Source: an uncultured Bacteroidales bacterium
Lineage (GTDB): Bacteria > Bacteroidota > Bacteroidia > Bacteroidales > Paludibacteraceae
Direction: 5' to 3'
DNA: 64,000 bases
Assembly: GCA_937907165.1 (NCBI GenBank)
Contig: CALCUH010000010.1
Coordinates: 1-64,000, forward strand
The position numbers and the translations under genes are program-made. A model generated the notes under the pieces. That model ran no database searches. It worked only from the letters and a program-made list of their open reading frames with translations, and was not told where the DNA came from. Shown piece by piece: positions 36,111-44,272 of this stretch. Numbering within the stretch: position 1 is the first letter of the stretch; each line of letters opens with the position of its first letter.

Positions 36111-36265
36111 TGCTCATCCTTTGAGTTTTCTATGAGTTCTATCGCCCAGATGTCTCCATTTGCACTGACAACGCGGTACTGAGACAGGAGCTCGTTTACA
36201 TCTGCGTCCGACGTGATATATACCGTGTAACCGCCAATGTCGTCACTATGTTTGACGGCTTCGCT
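36107..36265 (-). pseudogene. in-frame continuation of the upstream membrane gene after a TAA
   Basis: Directly after the TAA that ends the 36266-36475 gene, the same frame stays open for 52 codons and encodes a sensible soluble tail (KHSDDIGGYTVYITSDADVNELLSQY...IWAIELIENSKDEQ) ending in TGA. There is no ATG, GTG or TTG start. It is either a tail lost through a nonsense mutation, a product of stop-codon read-through, or a separate gene with an unusual start. Confidence 0.45.
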
Positions 36266-36475
36266 TTAAAACGCGGCGAATACAGAGATCAATATCATGC
36301 TGACGATTGCAAATATTCGCCAGTCTTTGTCTTGATCTGCGACCCCGACCAGCGTGTTCCCTCCAGAGGTTAGTGCTATCGCTCCGATACCCATAGCAAA
36401 TACGACCATAGCGATCCAATACTCTGTGTGCGTGGTCGATGCGATATACACACCGTCAAACAGCGGCTCCATCAT
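36266..36475 (-). CDS. small membrane protein
   Basis: 69 residues: two hydrophobic helices (about 19-36 and 53-69) with a GGNTLVGVADQDKDW loop. Ends in TAA, after which the frame continues (see the neighbouring entry). Overlaps the start region of the gene downstream of SPFH. Function unknown. Confidence 0.6.
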   Translation of the reverse strand: MMEPLFDGVYIASTTHTEYWIAMVVFAMGIGAIALTSGGNTLVGVADQDKDWRIFAIVSMILISVFAAF

Positions 36476-36857
36476 TTCCTACCATGAAATACTCCCGGAT
36501 TGAAGCGAAGAGCTTGTCATCAAATATCTTTTTGATGTCGAGCCTCTGCACGGCTTCGTTGGCAGCGTCTGAGATTTTCTTCTGGATGACATTGAATGCG
36601 TCACTCTTGATAGCTGTAGAAGCCCAGTATGAGTTGATGCGTTTTTCTATTTCTTCGTCTATCATGCGTTTGAGCGTGTATCCGCCGGACAATCTGTTTT
36701 TCAGACTGTTCTCCGCGATTCGTTCTATTTCTACAGATACGGTCTGTTCAACGACTTCCCTTGCGATCTGTTTTGCGTAGTCTCGCACAGCTTTTGCGAC
36801 TTCCTGCGCGAAGAGTTCGTTATCTTCGAGGTCGATGTTCAGTGTGATGCGCTTCAT
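36456..36857 (-). CDS. helical acidic protein coupled to SPFH gene
   Basis: 133 residues, almost entirely amphipathic helix (LFAQEVAKAVRDYAKQIAREVVEQTVSVEIERIAENSLKN). Its ATG overlaps the SPFH stop (ATGA), so the two are translated together and may interact. No family recognised. Confidence 0.65.
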   Translation of the reverse strand: MKRITLNIDLEDNELFAQEVAKAVRDYAKQIAREVVEQTVSVEIERIAENSLKNRLSGGYTLKRMIDEEIEKRINSYWASTAIKSDAFNVIQKKISDAANEAVQRLDIKKIFDDKLFASIREYFMVGNDGAAV

Positions 36858-37930
36858 TCAATCCCCTCCATAACTTCTTTCAGCCCGAGGATGGCGGAGA
36901 AACCCTCGCCGTCTCCGGATGTAACGATGGTCTTTACGCTCTGGTTAATGGCTGTCATTGCCGATTCCTGAACGTCGAGCTGCTTGTCCTTAAAGTATTC
37001 CTCTGTAAATGCCTTCTGCCTTTCCAGTGCTGCTTCCTTTTCGAGCTTCGCCTGCTCGACTTTCAGCTCGGCGACTGTAACCTCTGCCTGCTGAGCAGCG
37101 ATCTTGGTTTCTGCCTCGGTCTGCTGGGCGGTCAGCTTTGCCTCAGCCTGCTTTGTGATTTCGTAGGCTGCGGCATCGGCTTCTGCCTGACGCTGGAGCA
37201 GTTCCTTTTCGGACTGGGCTTTCTGCTCGTCCACGATCTGCTGGTTGATCTCATCCTGCTTCTCCCGCTCCAGCTTAGCGAGTTCGACTTCGTTCTGAGC
37301 CTGCGTCTTCTGGTCGATTTTCTGCTGGATGTCGTCCGGGAGGTTCAGCGTCCCGAGTTCAAGTCGAACGAGTTCGACGCCGTACACATCGACAAGGGTC
37401 TGGCTGAGGATTTCAAATACCTTGGACTGAATCTCTGTCCTGCTCGACTGAATGTCATACACGGAGTAGTCTTGAGAAACCGAGGACAGCTTACCTTTCG
37501 TAAGACCGTAAATGTCATTATCGACAATGGCGTCAAAAGGTTTCGTGCCGAATGACTTGATGATACGCTCGATGTCGATGGGTCTTACGGATACATAGAT
37601 ATCGGCGTCAATGTTTTTGCCTTCACTGGACGCAATCTGCATTGACATATCGGTTCTGTTATCGCCTTCTGCAAGGCACGTCCAGTTCTTAGAGATGATC
37701 GTTGTTGGGTATGTAAGAACGTCCTGTGTAATCGGGTTGATGCGGATTCTGCCGGTACGTTCCGCGTTAAGCACGGAGGTGCCGGGAATCACGTCGTCGT
37801 CCGGACCGGCGCTGCGGTCATAGACATAACCGACGTAACCGGCGGGGATGGTTTCATGGGTGGCTGCGTAGCCAATGATGCCTGTGAGGGCTACGATGAT
37901 GGCTATAATAACAGATACGATTGCTTTCAT
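36854..37930 (-). CDS. SPFH/prohibitin-like membrane protein
   Basis: 358 residues. One N-terminal transmembrane helix (4-24) is followed by an SPFH/band-7 domain (IPAGYVGYVYDRSAGPDDDVIPGTSVLN..., DADIYVSVRPIDIERIIKSFG, VYGVELVRLELGTLNLPDDIQQKI). An Ala/Gln/Glu-rich coiled coil from about 215 to 320 completes it. Such proteins oligomerise into rings or cages at the membrane. In a phage this may protect the envelope, organise replication or counter abortive defence; none of these is shown by the sequence. Confidence 0.85.
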   Translation of the reverse strand: MKAIVSVIIAIIVALTGIIGYAATHETIPAGYVGYVYDRSAGPDDDVIPGTSVLNAERTGRIRINPITQDVLTYPTTIISKNWTCLAEGDNRTDMSMQIASSEGKNIDADIYVSVRPIDIERIIKSFGTKPFDAIVDNDIYGLTKGKLSSVSQDYSVYDIQSSRTEIQSKVFEILSQTLVDVYGVELVRLELGTLNLPDDIQQKIDQKTQAQNEVELAKLEREKQDEINQQIVDEQKAQSEKELLQRQAEADAAAYEITKQAEAKLTAQQTEAETKIAAQQAEVTVAELKVEQAKLEKEAALERQKAFTEEYFKDKQLDVQESAMTAINQSVKTIVTSGDGEGFSAILGLKEVMEGIE

Positions 37931-38061
37931 TCTTCTTTGTTCTCCTTATCATTTTTGTTTTCTTTGAAGTATCGGGCTACGGCTGCGTAGATTTCTCTGC
38001 TGTATGCAACGCCGAGAACCACGGCGGACAGCAGGATAATTATGATTCCTTTGATCGGCAT
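37927..38061 (-). CDS. 44-residue single-pass membrane protein
   Basis: ATG 38059-38061 to TGA 37927. MPIKGIIIILLSAVVLGVAYSREIY is a transmembrane helix, followed by a Lys/Glu-rich tail. The tail coding sequence contains the AAGGAG site of the SPFH gene, and its stop overlaps the SPFH ATG (ATGA). Tight coupling suggests a partner of the SPFH protein. Confidence 0.6.
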   Translation of the reverse strand: MPIKGIIIILLSAVVLGVAYSREIYAAVARYFKENKNDKENKEE

Positions 38062-38072
38062 GACGTACTCCT

Positions 38073-38273
38073 TTATTCTTTGGACTCGTCGTCGGATGGC
38101 ACATTATTGTTATGATTAACGTGCATCTCCGAAGATATTGTCCTCTTGTGTTCATGGAAAAGAGAGTATACACGTGATATACTGGCTGCTGTTCTAAATA
38201 TGAGTTCAGAAATAAAGAATAAGGCAGCAACCACTACAAAATAATCATAGTGGTTACAATTAGCGTGATACAA
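38073..38273 (-). CDS. possible small membrane protein
   Basis: Up to 66 residues from a TTG without a ribosome site; a GTG at codon 14 would give about 53. One hydrophobic helix (VVVAALFFISELIFRTAASI), then a polar tail. Gene status uncertain. Confidence 0.35.
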   Translation of the reverse strand: MYHANCNHYDYFVVVAALFFISELIFRTAASISRVYSLFHEHKRTISSEMHVNHNNNVPSDDESKE

Positions 38274-38335
38274 AGCAGGATGAATTGAGGCGCGGCTTCA
38301 TAAACATTCATATTATGCTTCTATGGCTCCTTTGG

Positions 38336-39139
38336 TCAGTTACATCCGGCATTATCGCCCATCACTGAATTCTTTGGATTAAAAGACGGCATAGGCAGGA
38401 GCTTGAAGAGATTCTGAATGTGTTTTCTGTTGATTAGCTCTTCCACCGCGGGATCGTCGCAGTGTCCGGTTCTGATGCACTGGTTCAATTGCTGGTATGT
38501 AAATCCGAAATTGTCTTCGTCCTTCTTACCACTCAGTCCATCGGCTGGAATTTTTCTGACAAGCCTTTTAGGAAGATCGCATTCCATACCGACACCAATG
38601 ACCTCATCGGTTACCAGATTGGCAAGTGGACTGAAGTGACCTACGCCGTCTCCCAAAAATGTCGAATACCCAATATAACGCTCCGAAAGATTACTGGTAT
38701 TCGCAACCCTCCCGTTATATGACTGTGCAATGGCAAATAGATTTACCATTCGTAGACGAGCGGGCAGATTGACTACCGTTTGGTTTGAGATTTCAAGCGT
38801 TTCAAATGCGCCGTTGACATCTGGCCGTACAATCGGCGCATCTTTGAGACATGAGATTACGCTGTCAAAAGTCGCTTTTATATCATCCACAATGAATTTG
38901 ATTCCGAGATGGTTTACAAGTGCATAAGAATCGTCGATATCAGACTGTACACCATTCGGCATTAAGACGCCTAAAACACGGTCTTTACCGAGTGCTTCCA
39001 CACATAGCGCGGCGACTACGGAACTGTCTTTGCCACCGGAGATTCCGATGATAGCATTACATCCGTCTCCGTTTTCAGCAAACCACTGTCGAATCCATTC
39101 GACGCAGTCATTTTTTACCTGTCTTGCGTTAAATTCCAT
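38336..39139 (-). CDS. nadE: NAD+ synthetase (NadE-like)
   Basis: 267 residues from ATG 39139 (GGGAGAAG upstream); a longer frame lies in the preceding gene. The ATP pyrophosphatase P-loop SGGKDSS is at 34-40. NLPARLRMVNLFAIAQ, NTSNLSERYIGYSTFLGDGVGHFSPLANL and KIPADGL follow the ammonia-dependent NadE pattern, and no glutaminase domain is present. Converts nicotinate adenine dinucleotide plus ammonia and ATP into NAD+. Last gene of the leftward NAD operon. Confidence 0.9.
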   Translation of the reverse strand: MEFNARQVKNDCVEWIRQWFAENGDGCNAIIGISGGKDSSVVAALCVEALGKDRVLGVLMPNGVQSDIDDSYALVNHLGIKFIVDDIKATFDSVISCLKDAPIVRPDVNGAFETLEISNQTVVNLPARLRMVNLFAIAQSYNGRVANTSNLSERYIGYSTFLGDGVGHFSPLANLVTDEVIGVGMECDLPKRLVRKIPADGLSGKKDEDNFGFTYQQLNQCIRTGHCDDPAVEELINRKHIQNLFKLLPMPSFNPKNSVMGDNAGCN

Positions 39140-39539
39140 GTTTAACTTCTCCCGTTTCAATTTTTTCAATGAGCTTACTGAGATGCCCATATACCATAGG
39201 CAACCCGCCGCGGTCATCGATGTACACATTGCCGTATGTCTTACGGCCATTCACATGTACCGAACTGTCGCAGTTGATCCCGGCGAACTTCACGTTGTGA
39301 TCGTGAAGATATTCAGAGATCATCGGGTATGTTTCTTCGCCGCACCCAGTCAGAATGACAACTTCCGAATACGGCTCCCACCGCTTGAGCAGTGAAAACA
39401 TGTCATCGTATGTACGACCCGCTTTATGAAAGTCGTACAGGGTGTCGTCGAAATCGACACAGAAAATGAGTTTTCCATATTTCCGGAATTCATCTTCAAG
39501 ACGCTGATAACATCGACTTTCGTCAAGATAAAAATCCAT
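39129..39539 (-). CDS. HAD-superfamily phosphatase
   Basis: 136 residues. VDFDDTLYD gives the nucleophile and acid/base Asp pair of HAD motif I; VVILTGCGEE is motif II, and YIDDRGG motif IV. Compact, without a cap. It sits between the NadV-like and nadE genes and overlaps both, which suggests it acts on a phosphorylated nucleotide or sugar in this pathway. Substrate unknown. Confidence 0.82.
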   Translation of the reverse strand: MDFYLDESRCYQRLEDEFRKYGKLIFCVDFDDTLYDFHKAGRTYDDMFSLLKRWEPYSEVVILTGCGEETYPMISEYLHDHNVKFAGINCDSSVHVNGRKTYGNVYIDDRGGLPMVYGHLSKLIEKIETGEVKHGI

Positions 39540-41008
39540 TAGAATTTACCTCCATGAAGAATATTTCTGATGCAGGAGACGCTCTGCTCTCGCAGCAGCT
39601 TTCCGTCTTCAAATATCGGCTTGAGCAGGTTGTCTTCGCAGCAGGCTTCCGCCCAACTGCGGCCATCGACAAATACCAAGCCGTGCGCACCATTCACAAC
39701 CACGCAGCATCCTTTCTGCGACTTCTTAAATCCTCCGTCTTTTGGATTCTTGAAGATTGGAGTAGGAACACCGTCAATTTCACAGTAAGTTGCCTTAATA
39801 CAGAAACTGAAGGTGTCGCGGGTGAACGGTTTGAGATTTCCGTCTTCCTCGATACACTGCATTGAGAACGAGCCCACGCCAAGCGCCACGTTAGAGCAGG
39901 CAAAACCATTTTCCATCAGGATACGATATACTTCTTCGCACCGCTGAACAGTGATGCTGTCTCCGTAGATTGCCTTAACATGAGGATCAAGAACTTTGTA
40001 ACCTTTGCTGTTGATATGGCCACCGAACTCATCCCAGAGTTTGAAAACCGTTTTCGTAACCACGTCTACACAATTGCCGGAATCACCTCTCATCAGCATA
40101 CATCCATTGTGCTCCATGATCTCCCTTTTGAGTTGCGGGAGAATATTATCGATTACATTCCAGTAATCATACGAATCGAGCACCGCAGAAAAACTTGTAT
40201 TTGGATAGATCTCCGTAAGCAATCTGCGAAGGATGGTGGTCTCGTCGCCGTCCACTGCGAAGTTACTGCACATAACGGAATGCTCTGTGCTCGGACTACC
40301 GAACGCAACCGGTTCCTTTGTACAGTCGCAGTTGTAATAGCGTTCGAGATACGGAATAGTGGGAACCGTAGCCGTATTCAAAAACGACATGCACCATCCG
40401 GCACCGGCTTTGACGCCCGATTCAAGGCTTTCTTCGCCTCTGAAATCAAACGCTCCGAGCGCCTTCGCTCGCGGGATGTTATTATCGCAGGTAAGATCAT
40501 AATACTTATTTACAATCTCCCGGTATGTATAACCGACTGTCGCGGCGATCATCGGGTGCCAGCTCTCCGCAGAAATGAGACTTTCCAGAGACTGTGGGAG
40601 CCATGCGAAATCAGGATGTGTATTGGTGATGCCGAACATCGGGACATGCATAGGAACTCTCGTCCCTTCGGGAAGTGCGACGATCTGGATAGGAAGATAG
40701 CCGAGTTTATGAAGATTCTCTATCTTCTCAATTTTGTAGGCGTCTACGCCCAGCGTCGCATCCATAATTCTTTTGTATTCTCCGATTGCTTCGGCAAACG
40801 GCTTATTGAAGAATTCCGTGTTAAAGTATTCAATCAGGTATTTCTTGATGAAGCCCTGAAGCCCGAACATGACTACGCTGTCCCACCTATTAACACGACT
40901 CATGCGAGGCGTGAAATATGAGACCGACTTTGTAATATGTTCTGGGAGCATTTCTGCGTGTACGGCTTTATAGAAGTCGATCAGCAGCATTGGATTTGTA
41001 TTTTTCAT
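39539..41008 (-). CDS. nadV: nicotinamide phosphoribosyltransferase-like (NadV/NAMPT; possible Namat)
   Basis: 489 residues, full length for the family. LLIDFYKAVHAEMLPE, FGLQGFIKKYL, SYFTPR, ALGAFDFRGEESLESGVKAGAGW, DSYDYWNVI, MRGDSG and IYGDSITVQRCEEVYRILMENGFACSNVALGVGSF follow NAMPT. It condenses nicotinamide with PRPP to NMN. In the phage NARP1 pathway a homologue instead joins nicotinamide to pyrophosphorylated ADP-ribose. It is directly downstream of a Prs-like gene, the NARP1 arrangement, so either reaction is possible. Confidence 0.9.
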   Translation of the reverse strand: MKNTNPMLLIDFYKAVHAEMLPEHITKSVSYFTPRMSRVNRWDSVVMFGLQGFIKKYLIEYFNTEFFNKPFAEAIGEYKRIMDATLGVDAYKIEKIENLHKLGYLPIQIVALPEGTRVPMHVPMFGITNTHPDFAWLPQSLESLISAESWHPMIAATVGYTYREIVNKYYDLTCDNNIPRAKALGAFDFRGEESLESGVKAGAGWCMSFLNTATVPTIPYLERYYNCDCTKEPVAFGSPSTEHSVMCSNFAVDGDETTILRRLLTEIYPNTSFSAVLDSYDYWNVIDNILPQLKREIMEHNGCMLMRGDSGNCVDVVTKTVFKLWDEFGGHINSKGYKVLDPHVKAIYGDSITVQRCEEVYRILMENGFACSNVALGVGSFSMQCIEEDGNLKPFTRDTFSFCIKATYCEIDGVPTPIFKNPKDGGFKKSQKGCCVVVNGAHGLVFVDGRSWAEACCEDNLLKPIFEDGKLLREQSVSCIRNILHGGKF

Positions 41009-41023
41009 TTGTCCCTCCGCTAT

Positions 41024-41827
41024 TTATAATGGAATTACCTCGATCTTTTCGTGTTCCGCGGTGATTAAACTGTCTGTGGTGAATACTTTTTCGATCAAAC
41101 CGCTGGTGAGCACATTCCCTTCAAGGATTGTGTTTTCGCAGTGGGTTACATAAAGGTAGATTTTATCGGCGCCAAGCTCTTTCAGTTTTTTAGCGCTGAA
41201 ATAGAATGTGCCGCCTTTGCTGCTGATGTCATCGACAATGAGAACCGTAGCGCCATTGATGAGTTCGGTTGAACCCGCGACATCAAGTCCCCTGATTTCT
41301 CCGGTATTCCAGTCTCTGTTCTTAATTCCAAATGCATACGGAATTGCAGATGCACCGGAATATCTTTTCATAGCACCCTCATCGGGATAGAACATCAGTG
41401 TCGGTCCATGTCCGAGTTTGTTCCCAATCCGCCTGATAGCCGAATCGATGTATCGGTCTGGTTTCAATACCGTGATATTGTCGATAAGCGCTTCCGAAAC
41501 GGCGGAATGCGGGTCGAGGACAACTACGTTTGTGAAATACAGAGAGTTGATGAACTCCGCAAAATATTTCAGAGTGAACACATCTTCGCCCGTCTTGACT
41601 CTGTCCTGACGAGCGTTTGGAATATACGGCATGACGAGCTTAATGCTTACCGCACCATGAGACCGCAGGTGTCTCGTGATATACATCAGAGCAGCCATCT
41701 CTTCGTTATTCTCGAAACGCCATAAGATCTCGTGAGACTTTTCCGTCGGAGGCACATCAAATTTCATGAGGATTGTGCCATCTGGGAAATGGTCGATTTT
41801 GAGTACGACGTTATCAACTACGATCAT
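41024..41827 (-). CDS. prs: ribose-phosphate pyrophosphokinase-like (Prs; possible ADP-ribose pyrophosphokinase)
   Basis: 267 residues, shorter than cellular Prs (about 310). MPYIPNARQDRVKTGEDVFTLKYFA, VVLDPHSAVS, and the PRPP-binding loop VLIVDDISSKGGTF are present. Makes PRPP from ribose-5-phosphate, or in NARP1 pyrophosphorylates ADP-ribose. Sixteen bases upstream of the NadV-like gene; together they would supply both the substrate and the condensing enzyme. Confidence 0.88.
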   Translation of the reverse strand: MIVVDNVVLKIDHFPDGTILMKFDVPPTEKSHEILWRFENNEEMAALMYITRHLRSHGAVSIKLVMPYIPNARQDRVKTGEDVFTLKYFAEFINSLYFTNVVVLDPHSAVSEALIDNITVLKPDRYIDSAIRRIGNKLGHGPTLMFYPDEGAMKRYSGASAIPYAFGIKNRDWNTGEIRGLDVAGSTELINGATVLIVDDISSKGGTFYFSAKKLKELGADKIYLYVTHCENTILEGNVLTSGLIEKVFTTDSLITAEHEKIEVIPL

Positions 41828-41831
41828 ATCT

Positions 41832-42380
41832 TCACTCCCCTATAATATTGATCTGACAACTCTTCATTGTAGCGAGAGCCGCCTTATGTTTCTCAGGCGT
41901 GGTACCGGCGCAGCAGGATGCATCAACGGTGATTTTCAATTCCGGGTACGTTGTCTTAAGGATAAGCGCATTAGCTACCACGCAGATGTCCGTACACAGA
42001 CCCACGATTTCGATTTCCGCCACGCACTCCTCGAAATTTCTGGGCTTAAAGAGCCCGTCATCCGTCAGCCTAAAACTCCATGGGAGCCACCCGAAATTCG
42101 GTTTGTCGATATGCTCACATTCGGGAATGTCGAATTCTTTCGGGATTTCCCACCCATCGGTTCCCATGATGCAATGCTCGATGGGAAGGTTTTGCCCCTC
42201 GCTTGTTTCGAGGTAGTTTTCGTGGTGCGTATCTCTGGTGAAAATAATCTCATCTCCACTCAGCCTATAAGCCTCGATTTTGCGTTTCACATTCGGAACA
42301 ATATCAACCGCTTCTTTTGTCCCAAGTGCGCCGCTGATAAAGTCATTTTGCATATCAACCACGATTAAAGTCTTCTGCAT
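41832..42380 (-). CDS. pncA: nicotinamidase-like isochorismatase-fold hydrolase (PncA)
   Basis: 182 residues, AAGGAG upstream. VVDMQNDF carries the catalytic Asp, DKPNFGW the Lys and IVGLCTDICV the Cys of the Asp-Lys-Cys triad; DTHHENY and EHCIMGTDGWE match the metal/nicotinamide site. Hydrolyses nicotinamide to nicotinate. First gene of the NAD operon. Its product would feed a PncB/NadD route ending in NadE, whereas its substrate is also used by the NadV-like enzyme two genes later. Confidence 0.87.
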   Translation of the reverse strand: MQKTLIVVDMQNDFISGALGTKEAVDIVPNVKRKIEAYRLSGDEIIFTRDTHHENYLETSEGQNLPIEHCIMGTDGWEIPKEFDIPECEHIDKPNFGWLPWSFRLTDDGLFKPRNFEECVAEIEIVGLCTDICVVANALILKTTYPELKITVDASCCAGTTPEKHKAALATMKSCQINIIGE

Positions 42381-42463
42381 ATTTTCTCCTTACGAAGTAG
42401 TTTTGTTATTATGTTTTTGCTTTTTTGTAGATTCTTGCCCCAAACAGAAATATCTTGAGGCTT

Positions 42464-42676
42464 TTATTTTATTAAGCCTTGACTGCGGAATTGTTCCCTT
42501 AACTCTGCGACTATACACTCATCACAATACCACCTCCCGTTAAGGGTTTTGGAATCTTGTTTGCCGCACAGAACGCAAACTTTTTTGAGAGTCTTTCAGC
42601 ACGTATTTCTTCACACTTTTGTTTTCTGATTTCTCTTCTGAGTTCGTTTTTTCTTTTTTCTTTCGCCTTTAGTCAT
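42464..42676 (-). pseudogene. small zinc-finger gene in two frames (frameshifted)
   Basis: From ATG 42676 the frame soon stops. Reading +1 after codon 3 gives KAKEKRKNELRREIRKQKCEEIRAERLSKK; then, at A AAA AAG (42587-42581), shifting -1 gives VCVLCGKQDSKTLNGRWYCDECIVAELREQF...LIK to the TAA at 42464. The zinc finger CxxC...CxxC is clear. The second shift occurs on the classical -1 slippery heptamer, but the first needs an indel, so decay or base-calling error in homopolymers is the simplest view. Confidence 0.5.
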
Positions 42677-42886
42677 TCAGTCAAATCTCCTTGGCATAAC
42701 CAGCAATCGCCTTTCTCTCTTGACGTTCATATTTTCCCTTTCTTTGATCCTCAATGTTCTAATCATGCGGTTTCTCAGCTCCCAGTCGTCAGAGCCGTGA
42801 TTACGGCAGGTTTTATCTACTGCCTTAGCCCCGCGATACGGTTTGCGGTGTTCCTTGCCATACTTGATGGCTTTATCAAGCGACAT
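42677..42886 (-). CDS. small conserved phage protein
   Basis: 69 residues. MSLDKAIKYGKEHRKPYRGAKAVDKTCRNHGS is a strongly recurring opening among small phage proteins of Firmicutes, usually followed by a CPWC zinc site. Here that part reads DDWELRN, so the second Cys pair is lost. GAGGTGGGG lies upstream. Function unknown. Confidence 0.68.
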   Translation of the reverse strand: MSLDKAIKYGKEHRKPYRGAKAVDKTCRNHGSDDWELRNRMIRTLRIKERENMNVKRERRLLVMPRRFD

Positions 42887-42897
42887 ATGCTACCCCA

Positions 42898-43334
42898 CCT
42901 CACTTCTTTGTCTGCTGGTCAGTCGTTCGCCTGAGCCACTGCACCGCCTCGCTTTTTTCGTCAAGTGCGCGAGGTGCATACCAACGCTTAGCCGACTTGT
43001 CTTCGACCTTCCGCATTGCACCAAGAACAGTACGCAGGTTGTTGATAACCTTTTTGTTGCCGTCGTTCTCACAAAGCTATACAAGCGGTGCTAAATCATC
43101 CATGCAATCTTTCGCAACTCTGCGCTTTCTTCTTGCCTCCGTAAGTTCATTCAAGATCTCCGCTTTCTCATGATAGCTGAGAGTTCCGAGCTCCAAGATA
43201 TGGAGGTAGTCCTGCGTGAGCTCTTCGAGCTCATCCTCTTCCTGTTGGCACCTTCTGTATTCGGCAAGGCTCTCATTAAGGAAGTTACAGAAATCAGCTA
43301 CGCGGTCTGAGAATGTTGATGTGCTGCTGTTCGT
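42898..43334 (-). pseudogene. helical protein interrupted by an in-frame TAG
   Basis: An open frame begins near ACG 43334 (no ATG/GTG/TTG) and encodes SSTSTFSDRVADFCNFLNESLAEYRRCQQEEDELEELTQDYLHILEL...DLAPLV. It then meets TAG at 43079-43077. The same frame continues as LCENDGNKKVINNLRTVLGAMRKVEDKSAKRWYAPRALDEKSEAVQWL to the TGA at 42898. Both halves read as one protein. The start codon also looks mutated. Either a decaying gene, or unusual initiation plus amber read-through. Confidence 0.45.
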
Positions 43335-43339
43335 TACAC

Positions 43340-43597
43340 CTACTCTGCGTCCTTTCGTTTTTTATGAATCCGGGATCCGAGCAGATACGCAATCATTGAA
43401 ATCCCGTGTTTTCGATATTGCTGTTCGTATCTGCGATAGGTGGTTACTGCCCGTATAGGGTAGCAAAGCGTCCAGAGAATCGGGTAGATGATTCCGATAG
43501 ACCATCCGACGGCGTATTTCTCATCGATCTGAACGAGCACCGTACCTATAATCCAGAAGCCGATAAGCGATAAGCCGCAAATGAAATACCACGGCAT
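43340..43597 (-). CDS. small membrane protein
   Basis: 85 residues after a strong AAGGAGG. Two hydrophobic helices (about 4-25 and 31-50) and a basic C-terminal tail (RRYEQQYRKHG...RIHKKRKD). Ends in TAG followed two codons later by TAA. First gene of the leftward operon after the AT-rich region. Function unknown. Confidence 0.65.
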   Translation of the reverse strand: MPWYFICGLSLIGFWIIGTVLVQIDEKYAVGWSIGIIYPILWTLCYPIRAVTTYRRYEQQYRKHGISMIAYLLGSRIHKKRKDAE

Positions 43598-44075
43598 TTT
43601 AAGTACCTCCTTGAAGGTTGATAAATTATGTTTGTGATGGTTGAATTAAAGCCACCAAAAGCGGTAAAAATGGGAGAAAATAAGCGTTTTCGAGAGATTA
43701 TTTCTCTAAAATGAATTTTTGTGGCGCGAAGCACACTTATTTTAAGCGTATTTTAACGGTGTTTTTGAGACAGTCAAAATAGAGAGCCTTAAAGGGTAAG
43801 GGATTGGGATGTCTACTCTATACAAGTCATTAGAAACCGTATGTTTAGATTCTAAATCTCCAAGTTATTTACATCACCGTAAGACAAAGCATTTCTTTGT
43901 TTCTGTAAGGAGACGAATGAACTTGAGATCAATTACTCCTTTTGCCTCCCTAAGGGGTGCAAAAACCCACTCATCAAGGGTTTTCTGCATCCCCTTACGT
44001 GACAAGCTAAGAGGTGGAACAAAAAAACAACAAAACTGACGTTTTTACCGTAAAGGAAAATGATATATGGTGCTT

Positions 44076-44094
44076 ATACTATAAAATATAGTAT
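44076..44094. promoter_or_regulatory. palindromic site 1 (ATACTATA-AAA-TATAGTAT)
   Basis: Perfect 8-bp inverted repeat with a three-base spacer. It shares its half-site exactly with site 2, 175 bases away. Such a pair is typical of a dimeric repressor or of recombinase binding sites. Confidence 0.55.
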
Positions 44095-44250
44095 TTCCTC
44101 AACCGTAAAGAAAATATAATCTGTAATAACGTATTACTGTTCGCCCTTGATGAATCCAAATTTGGGGTTTCTTTTTTTATATATTTATTAGAACTCACGG
44201 TATACATACAAAATATAGTCTGTCTAAATCCATAGTATTATATTATTATA

Positions 44251-44272
44251 TATACTATAGATCTATAGTATA
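44251..44272. promoter_or_regulatory. palindromic site 2 (22-bp perfect palindrome)
   Basis: A perfect palindrome built from TATACTATAGA and its complement, containing the same ATACTATA half-site as site 1 with a GATC centre. It lies 38 bases beyond the recombinase stop. Confidence 0.6.

Noticed and set aside
42898..43334. Genome-wide amber recoding (TAG = Gln)
   Set aside because: TAG ends the gene at 18405 directly before the ribosome site of the next gene, and also those at 16127 and 43340. One tail gene would fuse to its neighbour if TAG were sense. No suppressor tRNA was seen among the tRNAs here.
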